NCBI GenBank assembly: GCA_023244975.1
Contig: JAHFLG010000030.1
Coordinates: 3,641-12,090 of the forward strand
Length of the DNA stretch: 8,450 bases
Reading direction: 5' to 3'
Origin: Candidatus Harrisonbacteria bacterium
GTDB lineage: Bacteria; Patescibacteriota; Minisyncoccia; UBA6257; 1-14-0-10-44-23
Below, one piece after another: positions 1 through 5,364 of this stretch (position 1 is its first letter; each line of letters begins with the position of its first letter). Under the pieces are notes generated by a model, which was given only the letters and a program-made list of their open reading frames with translations, searched no databases and was not told the origin of the DNA. The position numbers and the translations under genes were made by a program.

Positions 1-302
1 AGCTTTCCGACATCGCGACCCGCCACGAAGCAAATCTTGGCGCACTTGAACTTGGCCGCACCTATTACATTCGTACGATTTCGCGCACCGGCAGCGAAAC
101 TGATATCGGTCAAGAGATGATCGTGATCCCGCTGGCGAGCGCGCAGGGGGGAGCTCAGGTTACTCCGGGTGCCGCTTCGGCTTTTGGTACGCTTGGTACA
201 TTTGTGACCAGCAGCGGGTTCATGGTTTTGCTCGTCCTCGTGATCATTGGCCTTGTCATCTACCTCCTTGCCACCAGCAAGCGAGCCGAGCTTAACTCCT
301 AG
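1..302 (+). CDS. C-terminally membrane-anchored surface protein, FN3-like (5' partial)
   Basis: Only the last 99 codons are visible, read from base 3 and ending in TAG at 300-302. The open frame runs to the window edge, so the gene starts outside; the ATG at 117 is internal. The visible part begins with a beta-strand pattern (LGRTYYIRTISR) typical of the last strands of a fibronectin type III-like domain. An Ala/Gly/Thr/Ser-rich linker follows, then a hydrophobic segment (FMVLLVLVIIGLVIYLL), then a short basic tail (ATSKRAELNS). This suggests an extracellular domain tethered to the cytoplasmic membrane. The strand-linker-TM-tail order matches the C-terminus of the next gene (361-1101), so the two look like diverged tandem paralogues. 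The ligand or partner cannot be told from the sequence. Confidence 0.7.
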   Translation, partial: LSDIATRHEANLGALELGRTYYIRTISRTGSETDIGQEMIVIPLASAQGGAQVTPGAASAFGTLGTFVTSSGFMVLLVLVIIGLVIYLLATSKRAELNS

Positions 303-322
303 GGTGAGCGCGAGGCGAGGTA

Positions 323-351
323 TTGACAAGATTGAGGCTATGTGCTATAGT
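323..351 (+). promoter_or_regulatory. Sigma70-type promoter of the 361-1101 gene
   Basis: A consensus -35 TTGACA (323-328) is followed by a 17-bp spacer and the -10 TATAGT (346-351), with an extended -10 TG at 343-344. Only nine bases separate the -10 from the ATG at 361. Transcription would therefore start about 1-4 bases before the start codon, giving a leaderless or nearly leaderless mRNA. No Shine-Dalgarno sequence is present. This is the best promoter match in the window. Confidence 0.8.
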
Positions 352-360
352 GGCAACACT

Positions 361-1101
361 ATGAAACATATATCTAGTGCCAAAAAAGCCCTTGTCTTCA
401 GTCTTATTGCCCTTATTTCCAGCGCCTCTATGGCTCAGGTTGCCTTTGCGGCTAATCCGTACGCTCCTCAGGCTACCGGCGAACAGCCGTCGATTCCTAC
501 GGCCGTGACCACTCAGAGCACTGAAGGCAGTTTCTCATTTTTTGGCGGTAGCAAGAAAACGACCAAACTCGCGATCAGTGATATCGTTGTCTCAAGCGGT
601 CCGCGCAATATTTACAACTCGGTTTCAAGTGCCAATTGCAGCGCCGTGATTTCCTGGAACACGAGCGTTCCGGCTGCGGGCGGTGTTGTTTACGGCGAGA
701 CCAGTCAGCAGAATGCTACTGAGTTTAATTACACTCAGGCGGCCATTGAAACGGCTTCATTCTCAACGGTTCATCAGGTAACTCTGCCGACCTGTCTTGA
801 AGAAAAAACCTATTATTTCCGTGTGATCGCAATGAACGCAGCTGCACGTGTCGTATCAGACGAGATGCCGATTTTGGCAATTCCGGTTGAGACCACCAAT
901 TTTCAGACTGTTGGATCAGCGGGTTCTCTAGCCACCGCCTCAATCTTCGACACTATGGGTAAGTTTTTTCTCAGTCCGATCGTACTGTTCGTGATTCTTG
1001 GAATTATCGTATTTTTTGTAGTCCGCAAGTTTCGCAGCCGTGATGAGGAGGTGGTTCACGAACCTGCTCATGAACCGACTCTCGTTATCCCTCATCATTA
1101 A
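361..1101 (+). CDS. Secreted, membrane-anchored FN3-like domain protein
   Basis: This is a 246-residue envelope protein. Residues 1-30 form a signal peptide: basic MKHISSAKK, a hydrophobic core, and a signal peptidase site AFA|AN after residue 30. Residues about 68-177 form a beta-rich domain with the pattern AVISWNTSVPAAGGVVYGE (strand, Trp, strand, Tyr) and TYYFRVIAMN, typical of fibronectin III or phosphatase N-terminal-like Ig folds. Cys93 and Cys145 are the only cysteines and could form a disulfide. A transmembrane segment at 202-221 is followed by RKFRSR and an acidic, His-rich cytoplasmic tail. ATG 361 was chosen over upstream in-frame codons because it starts the signal peptide and sits just after a consensus promoter. 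It is related to the partial gene upstream. The role is probably adhesion or a surface layer; no catalytic motif was seen. Confidence 0.8.
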   Translation: MKHISSAKKALVFSLIALISSASMAQVAFAANPYAPQATGEQPSIPTAVTTQSTEGSFSFFGGSKKTTKLAISDIVVSSGPRNIYNSVSSANCSAVISWNTSVPAAGGVVYGETSQQNATEFNYTQAAIETASFSTVHQVTLPTCLEEKTYYFRVIAMNAAARVVSDEMPILAIPVETTNFQTVGSAGSLATASIFDTMGKFFLSPIVLFVILGIIVFFVVRKFRSRDEEVVHEPAHEPTLVIPHH

Positions 1102-1102
1102 A

Positions 1103-1813
1103 ATGAGAATCAATAAGTACCTGGCTCTTAATAAATATTCGACTCGGCGCGGAGCCGATGATCTTATTAGTGCGGGCAAGGTGACCATCAACGGCCGCAA
1201 GGCCGTTCTTGGAGATCAAGTTTCTGAGACCGATCGGGTTGAGGTTGATCAAAAAGCCATGGTTGCGAGAGCTCAGTCATATGTCTATTATGCTTACAAT
1301 AAACCGATTGGCTTTATGACCAACCCGGCGGCGCGCTCGCTTGCCGCACGTAAAAAAAGCATTGCCGATATTACAGCGCTACCTAATGGCGTGTTTCCGG
1401 TTGGCCGTCTAGATGAAGCGAGCCATGGACTGTTAATTTTGACCAATGATGGCCGAGTCACCGATCGACTGCTTAGTCCCGTCTACGAACACGAGCGTGA
1501 ATATATCGTAAAAGTGAACAAGCCGATCAGTGAGAATTTTATCACTCGGATTACTAAAGGTGTAAAAATAGAGGACGGTATCACGAAGCCGGCCAAGCTG
1601 TCGGCCGAACCATTTTCAAAAACGTTTCGCATTATTCTGACTGAAGGTAAAAAACATCAGATTCGCCGCATGGTGACAGCCTTGGGCTATGAAGTAACCG
1701 ATCTGCAGCGCATTCGGATTACGAATATAAAAATTGCCGGTCTTAAAACCGGCGAACATCGCCAGCTCGTTGGATCGGAGCTCAAATTATTCCTGAAAGC
1801 TCTTACGCTTTAG
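1103..1813 (+). CDS. rRNA pseudouridine synthase, RsuA/RluB/RluF family
   Basis: A 236-residue enzyme that isomerises uridine to pseudouridine in rRNA. An N-terminal S4 RNA-binding domain (residues 1-45, MRINKYLALNKYSTRRGADD) precedes the catalytic domain. The motif GRLDEASHGLLILTNDG (101-117) carries the catalytic Asp104. Later motifs are EYIVKVNKPI and EGKKHQIRRM, then LGYEVTDLQRIRI. The block from HEREYIVKVNKPI to RIRITNI resembles RluF (23S rRNA) more than RsuA or RluB, but subfamily and target base are uncertain. ATG 1103 starts the S4 domain exactly; an upstream in-frame ATG (1040) lies inside the preceding gene. It begins one base after the TAA of the surface-protein gene, so it is probably co-transcribed, and no Shine-Dalgarno sequence is visible. 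Its 3' end overlaps the convergent gene by 11 bp. Confidence 0.9.
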   Translation: MRINKYLALNKYSTRRGADDLISAGKVTINGRKAVLGDQVSETDRVEVDQKAMVARAQSYVYYAYNKPIGFMTNPAARSLAARKKSIADITALPNGVFPVGRLDEASHGLLILTNDGRVTDRLLSPVYEHEREYIVKVNKPISENFITRITKGVKIEDGITKPAKLSAEPFSKTFRIILTEGKKHQIRRMVTALGYEVTDLQRIRITNIKIAGLKTGEHRQLVGSELKLFLKALTL

Positions 1814-2156
1814 GGGATTTTTTCTGCGCTTTTTCCTCCGGTGGATTAACAGTCCAGCCCGTATCTTCAAATTCGCCGATGACGTTTACTTTGCCGAAAT
1901 CTTCATGGCGGTGGAGCAGGACGCGCGTGGCATGGTCGGCGCGCTTAAGGCTTTCCATGGCAATTTCTCGCGCGGTTTTTGATTCCCAGGTGGCGACATT
2001 GAGCAGTTTGTTTTGCTGACCAACCTTTTGATAGAGTTTGATTCCGTAGCTGCCGGCGGATTTCTGAATAATGGCGCTGCCTACTTTCCAGGCTCGGACA
2101 TAGTCTTCAACCATCACGCCGCGACCCATTGTGACCTCAAAAATATAGAGCATCAT
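1803..2156 (-). CDS. Small ABM-like (ferredoxin-fold) protein of unknown function
   Basis: A 117-residue soluble protein. Residues about 1-70 show the alternating beta-alpha-beta pattern of antibiotic-biosynthesis-monooxygenase-like (ABM, dimeric alpha/beta barrel) proteins: an opening strand (MLYIFEVTM), a helix with AWKVGSAIIQ, a strand GSYGIKLYQKV, then LLNVATWESKTAREIAMESL. The second half (RADHATRVLLHRHEDFGKVNVIGEFED) is charged, and the C-terminus is a Lys/Pro-rich tail. Family resemblance is by pattern only; no substrate can be named and it may be non-enzymatic. Two ATGs lie in tandem at 2156 and 2153. A -10 box overlaps the stop of the upstream thiE-like gene. The gene converges with the pseudouridine synthase and overlaps its last 11 bp. 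Confidence 0.65.
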   Translation of the reverse strand: MMLYIFEVTMGRGVMVEDYVRAWKVGSAIIQKSAGSYGIKLYQKVGQQNKLLNVATWESKTAREIAMESLKRADHATRVLLHRHEDFGKVNVIGEFEDTGWTVNPPEEKAQKKSPKA

Positions 2157-2165
2157 TGGACTCGT

Positions 2166-2195
2166 ATTGTATCATTGCTCCTCGCGCTTTAGCAA
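2166..2195 (-). promoter_or_regulatory. Promoter of the 1803-2156 gene, overlapping the thiE-like stop
   Basis: On the minus strand, TTGCTA (2195-2190) and TACAAT (2171-2166) are separated by 18 bp. The extended -10 TGA is the stop codon of the thiamine gene (2174-2172). Nine bases separate the -10 from ATG 2156, so the transcript would have almost no leader. The -35 is weak (4 of 6 bases match). Confidence 0.5.
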
Positions 2196-3149
2196 CAGTT
2201 TCGTAATATTCGGGATTTCGCGCCAAGCGCTAATCACAGCCACGTGACGGGGTCGAAACTGAGCGAGTTGCTTTATGCTTTTCAGATTTACTCCACCAAT
2301 GATGACATAGGGGATCCGTATATTTTTTTTTACTACGCGCAGATATTGAAAGCCGATAGCTTTACCTTCCGGTTTAGTTGGAGTTGACCAAATCGGTCCG
2401 ATGCCAAGATAGTCCGCCCCTGCGGCCTGGGCAGCGAGTCCTTGTTTCAAATTGTGCGAACTGCGGCCGATAAGTTTGTGCGGGCCGAGGAGTTTTCTGA
2501 TCGTGACAAGATCAAGGTCATCCTGTCCGGTGTGTAGTCCGTCGGCATCGCTGGCAAGAGCGATATCAAGATGGTCATTAACGATAAACGGGACGCCGGC
2601 ACGTTTGGCTTTTGGCGCAAGACTCAGAGCTTTTTTGAGTATGATTTGTTTTGGGCTCGTTTTGTCGCGCAGCTGAATAGCTGAGACTTTCCATTTCAGT
2701 CCCTGTTCCAGGATTTTTAGATCGTGTGAGATCAGGTAGACGCCGGGGTCGAGAGTCGGCCTCATGGCGCGCAGAATTACTTCCTTTTCCAGATTATATA
2801 CCTGATAGCGGATGGCGTTGTAGAGAGGATTGCCCGCGTACTCTTCAAGGACTCTCAAGCCCTCCTGAACACGCTTAAAATTTGCCTTGAGTAGACTGAC
2901 AATGTCCGGGCGCTTGGCAGGGACTTCGCCGGCGCGCAGATCGTGGCCGGTGTTGCGGGGCAGGAGATTGCGCACGTGCTCAGTTTCAGAGTGACTGATT
3001 TGTTTGCGCAGTCTTGCTAGTGTATCAGTAGCTGATTTTTGCTGTGAGCTAAAACGAGTGTAATCTTCAATCACCCGGAGGCCTTCGCAGACCCGGTTGA
3101 TATTAGCATCAATGATTTGGCGATATATGTAATTCATTGAGCTTAACAT
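2172..3149 (-). CDS. thiE: ThiD2-like/ThiE fusion: thiamine phosphate synthase
   Basis: A 325-residue fusion. Residues about 8-128 match the ThiD2-type domain found fused to ThiE and proposed to act as an HMP-phosphate kinase. It contains two related segments, IIDANINRVCEGLRVIEDY (12-30) and LLKANFKRVQEGLRVLEEY (86-104). Residues about 135-320 are ThiE, which joins HMP-pyrophosphate and thiazole phosphate into thiamine phosphate. ThiE motifs seen are QLRDK (159-163), FIVNDHLDIAL, DADGLHTGQDD (201-211), GRSSHN, GPIWSTPTKP (251-260), IGGV and VISA. The phosphate- and Mg-binding positions look intact. Start codons at 3149 and 3137 (Met5) are both possible, and Met5 fits the usual family N-terminus. 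No other thiamine gene is nearby, so salvage is more likely than complete synthesis. ThiE is firm; the function of the N-terminal domain is recalled family knowledge and less sure. Confidence 0.88.
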   Translation of the reverse strand: MLSSMNYIYRQIIDANINRVCEGLRVIEDYTRFSSQQKSATDTLARLRKQISHSETEHVRNLLPRNTGHDLRAGEVPAKRPDIVSLLKANFKRVQEGLRVLEEYAGNPLYNAIRYQVYNLEKEVILRAMRPTLDPGVYLISHDLKILEQGLKWKVSAIQLRDKTSPKQIILKKALSLAPKAKRAGVPFIVNDHLDIALASDADGLHTGQDDLDLVTIRKLLGPHKLIGRSSHNLKQGLAAQAAGADYLGIGPIWSTPTKPEGKAIGFQYLRVVKKNIRIPYVIIGGVNLKSIKQLAQFRPRHVAVISAWREIPNITKLLLKREEQ

Positions 3150-3150
3150 G

Positions 3151-3164
3151 AGTATAATGTAACA
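3151..3164 (-). promoter_or_regulatory. Candidate -10 region of the thiE-like gene
   Basis: Two overlapping -10 choices are seen on the minus strand. TATACT (3156-3151) would start transcription just inside the annotated ORF and favour the second ATG (3137). TACATT (3161-3156), with TGT before it, would put transcription at the first ATG (3149). No good -35 is visible. No TPP riboswitch-like leader can exist, because only 61 bp separate this start from the neighbouring gene. Confidence 0.4.
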
Positions 3165-3210
3165 TACGCAACCATGGAAGATAAAAACAATCCTTTTGTT
3201 TAGGCCTGCG

Positions 3211-3993
3211 TTAGCTCCTACGGCTTGCTTTAACGTGTTTTAAGTAGGCGACGATAATAAAGCTGATAATGACCATCAAAAACCACGAAGTTATTTTGTA
3301 GAAAGAAACGATGGTCCACGCGTGAATCTGGGACGGATATTGCCAGGCTCCGTAAAACGTGCCGATATTTTCCGCAATCCAGACAAAGCAGGCGATGAGT
3401 ATAAACCCAAGACTCAGTGGCATCCGATATGTTTTCTGGCGGGGCGTGAACTCTACCCAGGTCTTTCGGTACAGAATGAAGATGAGTGCAATCAAAAAGA
3501 CCCGGAAGTCATAGACAAAGTGGTTGGTGAAAAAGTTCAGGTACACAAGCGCGCAGAGGATAACGCTGTGCAGGTACGCGGGAGGATTAGTGATTTTAAT
3601 TTGTAAAAGTTTCCAGGCCGCGGCTATGTAGCTGCCTATGGAGGCGTACATAAAGCCGCTGTACAGCGGCACGCTAAAGATTTTTAAATATCCGGGTTCA
3701 GGATATGCCCATGAGCCAATGGTTGGGCTCGTTTTGTATATTTCCAAGATCAGGCCGATGATATGGAAAAGAAGAATAGTTTTTGCTTCGTCAATGGTTT
3801 CCAGCTTCAATAAAAGCATCACGATCTGGATAAGGATCGCGGCAATAAACAAAAAGTCATAGCGGGTCATTCCGGGGATTTGGATATGACTGGAGGCGAA
3901 AATCAGGAATAAAAATAAACCCGCAAACGCCGCCGCCCGCGCCTGCTTAACCCCAAACGCCAAAAAATCTTTTACATATTCGGCTTGAAGCAT
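3211..3993 (-). CDS. DUF817 family integral membrane protein
   Basis: A 260-residue hydrophobic protein with roughly seven to eight predicted membrane segments, for example residues 20-36, 46-63, 72-88, 142-156, 163-176, 192-209 and 235-251. Family-like landmarks are KQARAAAF near the N-terminus (16-23), LEIYKTSPTIGSWAYPEPG (83-101) and VPLYSGFMYASIGSYI (108-123). The function of DUF817 is unknown, and no transport or catalytic motif is evident. Length is normal for the family. ATG 3993 was chosen because the longer reading would begin at a TTG inside the tRNA gene. The start lies three bases after the tRNA discriminator base and has no ribosome-binding site. It probably shares a transcript with the tRNA and perhaps dnaX. 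Confidence 0.82.
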   Translation of the reverse strand: MLQAEYVKDFLAFGVKQARAAAFAGLFLFLIFASSHIQIPGMTRYDFLFIAAILIQIVMLLLKLETIDEAKTILLFHIIGLILEIYKTSPTIGSWAYPEPGYLKIFSVPLYSGFMYASIGSYIAAAWKLLQIKITNPPAYLHSVILCALVYLNFFTNHFVYDFRVFLIALIFILYRKTWVEFTPRQKTYRMPLSLGFILIACFVWIAENIGTFYGAWQYPSQIHAWTIVSFYKITSWFLMVIISFIIVAYLKHVKASRRS

Positions 3994-3996
3994 GTG

Positions 3997-4067
3997 CTGG
4001 GAGGCCTGGAATCGAACCAAGATTCACGCCTTCAAAGGGCGCTGTCCTACCATTAGACGACCTCCCA
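3997..4067 (-). tRNA. tRNA-Gln (anticodon TTG)
   Basis: Read on the minus strand it folds into a full 71-nt cloverleaf. The acceptor stem is TGGGAGG/CCTCCCA with discriminator G. The D arm is GTCT/GGAC with loop AATGGTA. The anticodon arm is GCGCC/GGCGT with loop CTTTGAA, giving anticodon TTG. The variable loop is GAAT, and the T arm is CTTGG-TTCGATT-CCAGG. The U1-A72 pair and G73 are glutamine tRNA identity features. CCA is not encoded; CAC follows and then the ATG of the DUF817 gene. It begins 12 bases after the dnaX stop. Confidence 0.95.
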
Positions 4068-4076
4068 ATATAGAGG

Positions 4077-4082
4077 ATTCTA
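4077..4082 (-). promoter_or_regulatory. Possible -10 box for tRNA-Gln inside the dnaX stop
   Basis: TAGAAT on the minus strand starts with the dnaX TAG stop codon and ends 10 bases before the tRNA 5' end. That places a start site just upstream of the mature tRNA. No convincing -35 or extended -10 was seen, so co-transcription with dnaX followed by RNase P cleavage is equally possible. Confidence 0.35.
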
Positions 4083-5183
4083 GCGCAGGTTTTCGATAAT
4101 TGCTACTTCTAAAGGAATCGTGGCAAACGGGGAGTAGCGCATTTCGGAGTAGCTTCGGATGAGGGATTTGATTAGCGCAATCAGCTTAGTCGAGTCTGCG
4201 ATTTTGACATGGAACTTTATTTGCTCGAGTTCTTTGGAGGTCAGTTCTTTTTTGAATTCAGTTTCGAGGTCGGGGTTGAATTTCAAAGTAAGCACGCGGC
4301 GGAAGTAGTGGACGAGCTCTTTGGTTAGGTCGACGACGTTGTAGCCACCCTCGTTTATCTTTAAGATATAGTTCAGCGCGGCTTTGAGATCAGTTTTTAG
4401 AATATAATCGGCCAGCTCGCTCGTGCGGTTGAAGCCGACTTTGCCAATGGTCTTTTCAACCAACGGCAGATCAACATCACTTGAGAGCGCCGTGACCTGA
4501 TCGAGCAGGCTTTCGGCGTCGCGGAAGCTGCCTTCGGCAAGGGCGGCAATAAACTCAAGCGCATCAGCGCTGACTTTTAACTTTTCACTTTTAACAATGG
4601 ATTCTAACTTACCGACCATCAGGTCTAGGGCGAGTTTTTTGAAATGGAAGCGCTGCGTGCGCGAGGTAATAGTTGCCGGAACCTTGTCGAACTCGGTAGT
4701 GGCTAAAATAATGATTGCGTGAGCCGGCGGCTCTTCCAGGGTTTTAAGTAGGGCATTAAAGGCGCTCTTACTCAGCATGTGGGCCTCGTCAAGAATAAAC
4801 ACTTTATACGGATAGCTGCTTGGCGAGAGTCGAATGCCTTCTTTCAGGTTTCTGATTTCATCAACGCCGGTATTGCTGGCCGCGTCAATTTCAATCACAT
4901 CAATGCCGCGTCCGGCGTCGATTTCGTTGCAAGCCTGGCAGTCATTGCACGGCTCGCCTTTGGCGCGGAACTTTTCATTGTCGCGGCGGGTAAAGCAGCA
5001 GGCGATTTTGGCCAAGATGCGGGCAGCCGTGGTTTTGCCGGTGCCGCGTGGGCCGTAGAAGAGGTAGGCGTGACTGAGTTTGTTGCTGCTGGCGGCGTTT
5101 TTGAGCACACCAACAACCTGCTCCTGACCCAGGAGATCATCTAGCTTTTTCGGGCGGTATTTTCGATAGAGTGCTTGGGACAT
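4080..5183 (-). CDS. dnaX: DNA polymerase III subunit gamma (short, gamma-only DnaX)
   Basis: A 367-residue clamp-loader ATPase that loads the sliding clamp for DNA replication. Visible motifs are YRPKKLDDLLGQ (9-20), Walker A GPRGTGKTT (44-52), a zinc-binding knuckle with Cys62/63, Cys79, Cys82 and Cys85, Walker B VFILDEAH (128-135), sensor 1 ATTE (161-164), and the arginine-finger motif SRTQRF (Arg175, in place of the usual SRC). Sensor 2 lies in GSFRDAESLLDQ (Arg221). Domain III ends with YSPFATIPLEVAIIENLR at the C-terminus, so the tau-specific domains IV-V, which bind helicase and polymerase, are absent. The product is gamma-like without any programmed frameshift. The ATG at 5183 follows a leader of roughly 140 bases that carries an inverted-repeat element. 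Confidence 0.95.
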   Translation of the reverse strand: MSQALYRKYRPKKLDDLLGQEQVVGVLKNAASSNKLSHAYLFYGPRGTGKTTAARILAKIACCFTRRDNEKFRAKGEPCNDCQACNEIDAGRGIDVIEIDAASNTGVDEIRNLKEGIRLSPSSYPYKVFILDEAHMLSKSAFNALLKTLEEPPAHAIIILATTEFDKVPATITSRTQRFHFKKLALDLMVGKLESIVKSEKLKVSADALEFIAALAEGSFRDAESLLDQVTALSSDVDLPLVEKTIGKVGFNRTSELADYILKTDLKAALNYILKINEGGYNVVDLTKELVHYFRRVLTLKFNPDLETEFKKELTSKELEQIKFHVKIADSTKLIALIKSLIRSYSEMRYSPFATIPLEVAIIENLR

Positions 5184-5192
5184 AGTGTGCTA

Positions 5193-5306
5193 GGCTCCGC
5201 CCCACAATCCCTGCGGGTACCAGAATGGTTCGTCGGCTGACGAACCTTCTTCCCGCTCGGCCCGACCGGCCTGTGCGATGTACCCTCGGGATATGGGGCG
5301 GAGCCC
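5193..5306. repeat. Inverted-repeat, MITE/REP-like element in the dnaX leader
   Basis: Perfect 12-bp terminal inverted repeats, GGCTCCGCCCCA (5193-5204) and TGGGGCGGAGCC (5294-5305), bound the element. The arms continue imperfectly inward to GGGTAC (5215-5220) paired with GTACCC (5280-5285). Inside is a compound hairpin: GCGGG (5213-5217) with CCCGC (5252-5256), AGAA with TTCT, and GGTTCGTC (5227-5234)-GGCT-GACGAACC (5239-5246). The pentamer TGCTA flanks both sides (5188-5192 and 5307-5311), as a target-site duplication would. It has no ORF, so it would need enzymes supplied elsewhere to move. Mobility is inference from structure. Confidence 0.65.
5194..5204 (-). promoter_or_regulatory. SD-like GGAG upstream of dnaX, inside the repeat arm
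   Basis: On the dnaX mRNA the 3' arm of the element ends in GGGGCGGAGCC, and its GGAG lies 11 bases before ATG 5183. This is the only Shine-Dalgarno-like stretch seen close to a start in the window. Because it is one strand of the terminal inverted repeat, folding of the leader would hide it. Confidence 0.35.
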
Positions 5307-5333
5307 TGCTACTTGAGCGATGCTAATAACTGA

Positions 5334-5363
5334 AGTATAGCTTTTTTTGTGATAGAATATCAA
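5334..5363 (-). promoter_or_regulatory. Promoter of dnaX
   Basis: On the minus strand, TTGATA (5363-5358) and TATACT (5339-5334) are each one base off consensus and are separated by 18 bp. Transcription would start near 5327, giving a leader of about 143 bases that includes the whole inverted-repeat element. The -35 overlaps the -10 of the divergent glycoside-hydrolase promoter. Confidence 0.6.
5350..5358 (+). promoter_or_regulatory. Extended -10 of the glycoside-hydrolase gene
   Basis: TGA-TAGAAT forms an extended -10 whose last base is six bases before GTG 5365, so the start site would fall at or next to the GTG (leaderless). The -35 position (about 5330-5335, CTGAAG) is weak, as is allowed for extended -10 promoters. 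A T7 run lies in the spacer. Confidence 0.55.
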
Positions 5364-5364
5364 T

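Noticed and set aside
1040..1102. Upstream ATG 1040 as the start of the pseudouridine synthase
   Set aside because: It overlaps the tail of the surface-protein gene and adds 21 residues ahead of an S4 domain that starts cleanly at 1103.
940..1200. Minus-strand open frame opposite the surface-protein and pseudouridine synthase genes
   Set aside because: It is antisense to two well-supported genes, has no recognisable motif, and is rich in residues expected from a shadow frame.
2051..2060. GGCGGA in the ABM-like gene as another copy of the scpA palindrome
   Set aside because: There is no matching TCCGCC arm nearby, and the encoded SAGSYG fits the protein's own fold.
3185..3201. AAACAA/TTGTTT hairpin with a T-rich tail as terminator after the DUF817 gene
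   Set aside because: The stem is only six pairs with a single G-C pair, too weak to support a terminator call.
3994..4020. Longer DUF817 reading frame starting at TTG 4020
   Set aside because: It would begin inside the T arm of a well-folded tRNA-Gln; ATG 3993 fits the family N-terminus.
4779..5144. Plus-strand open frame across dnaX
   Set aside because: It is a shadow of the clear dnaX gene on the other strand, with no family resemblance or start signals.
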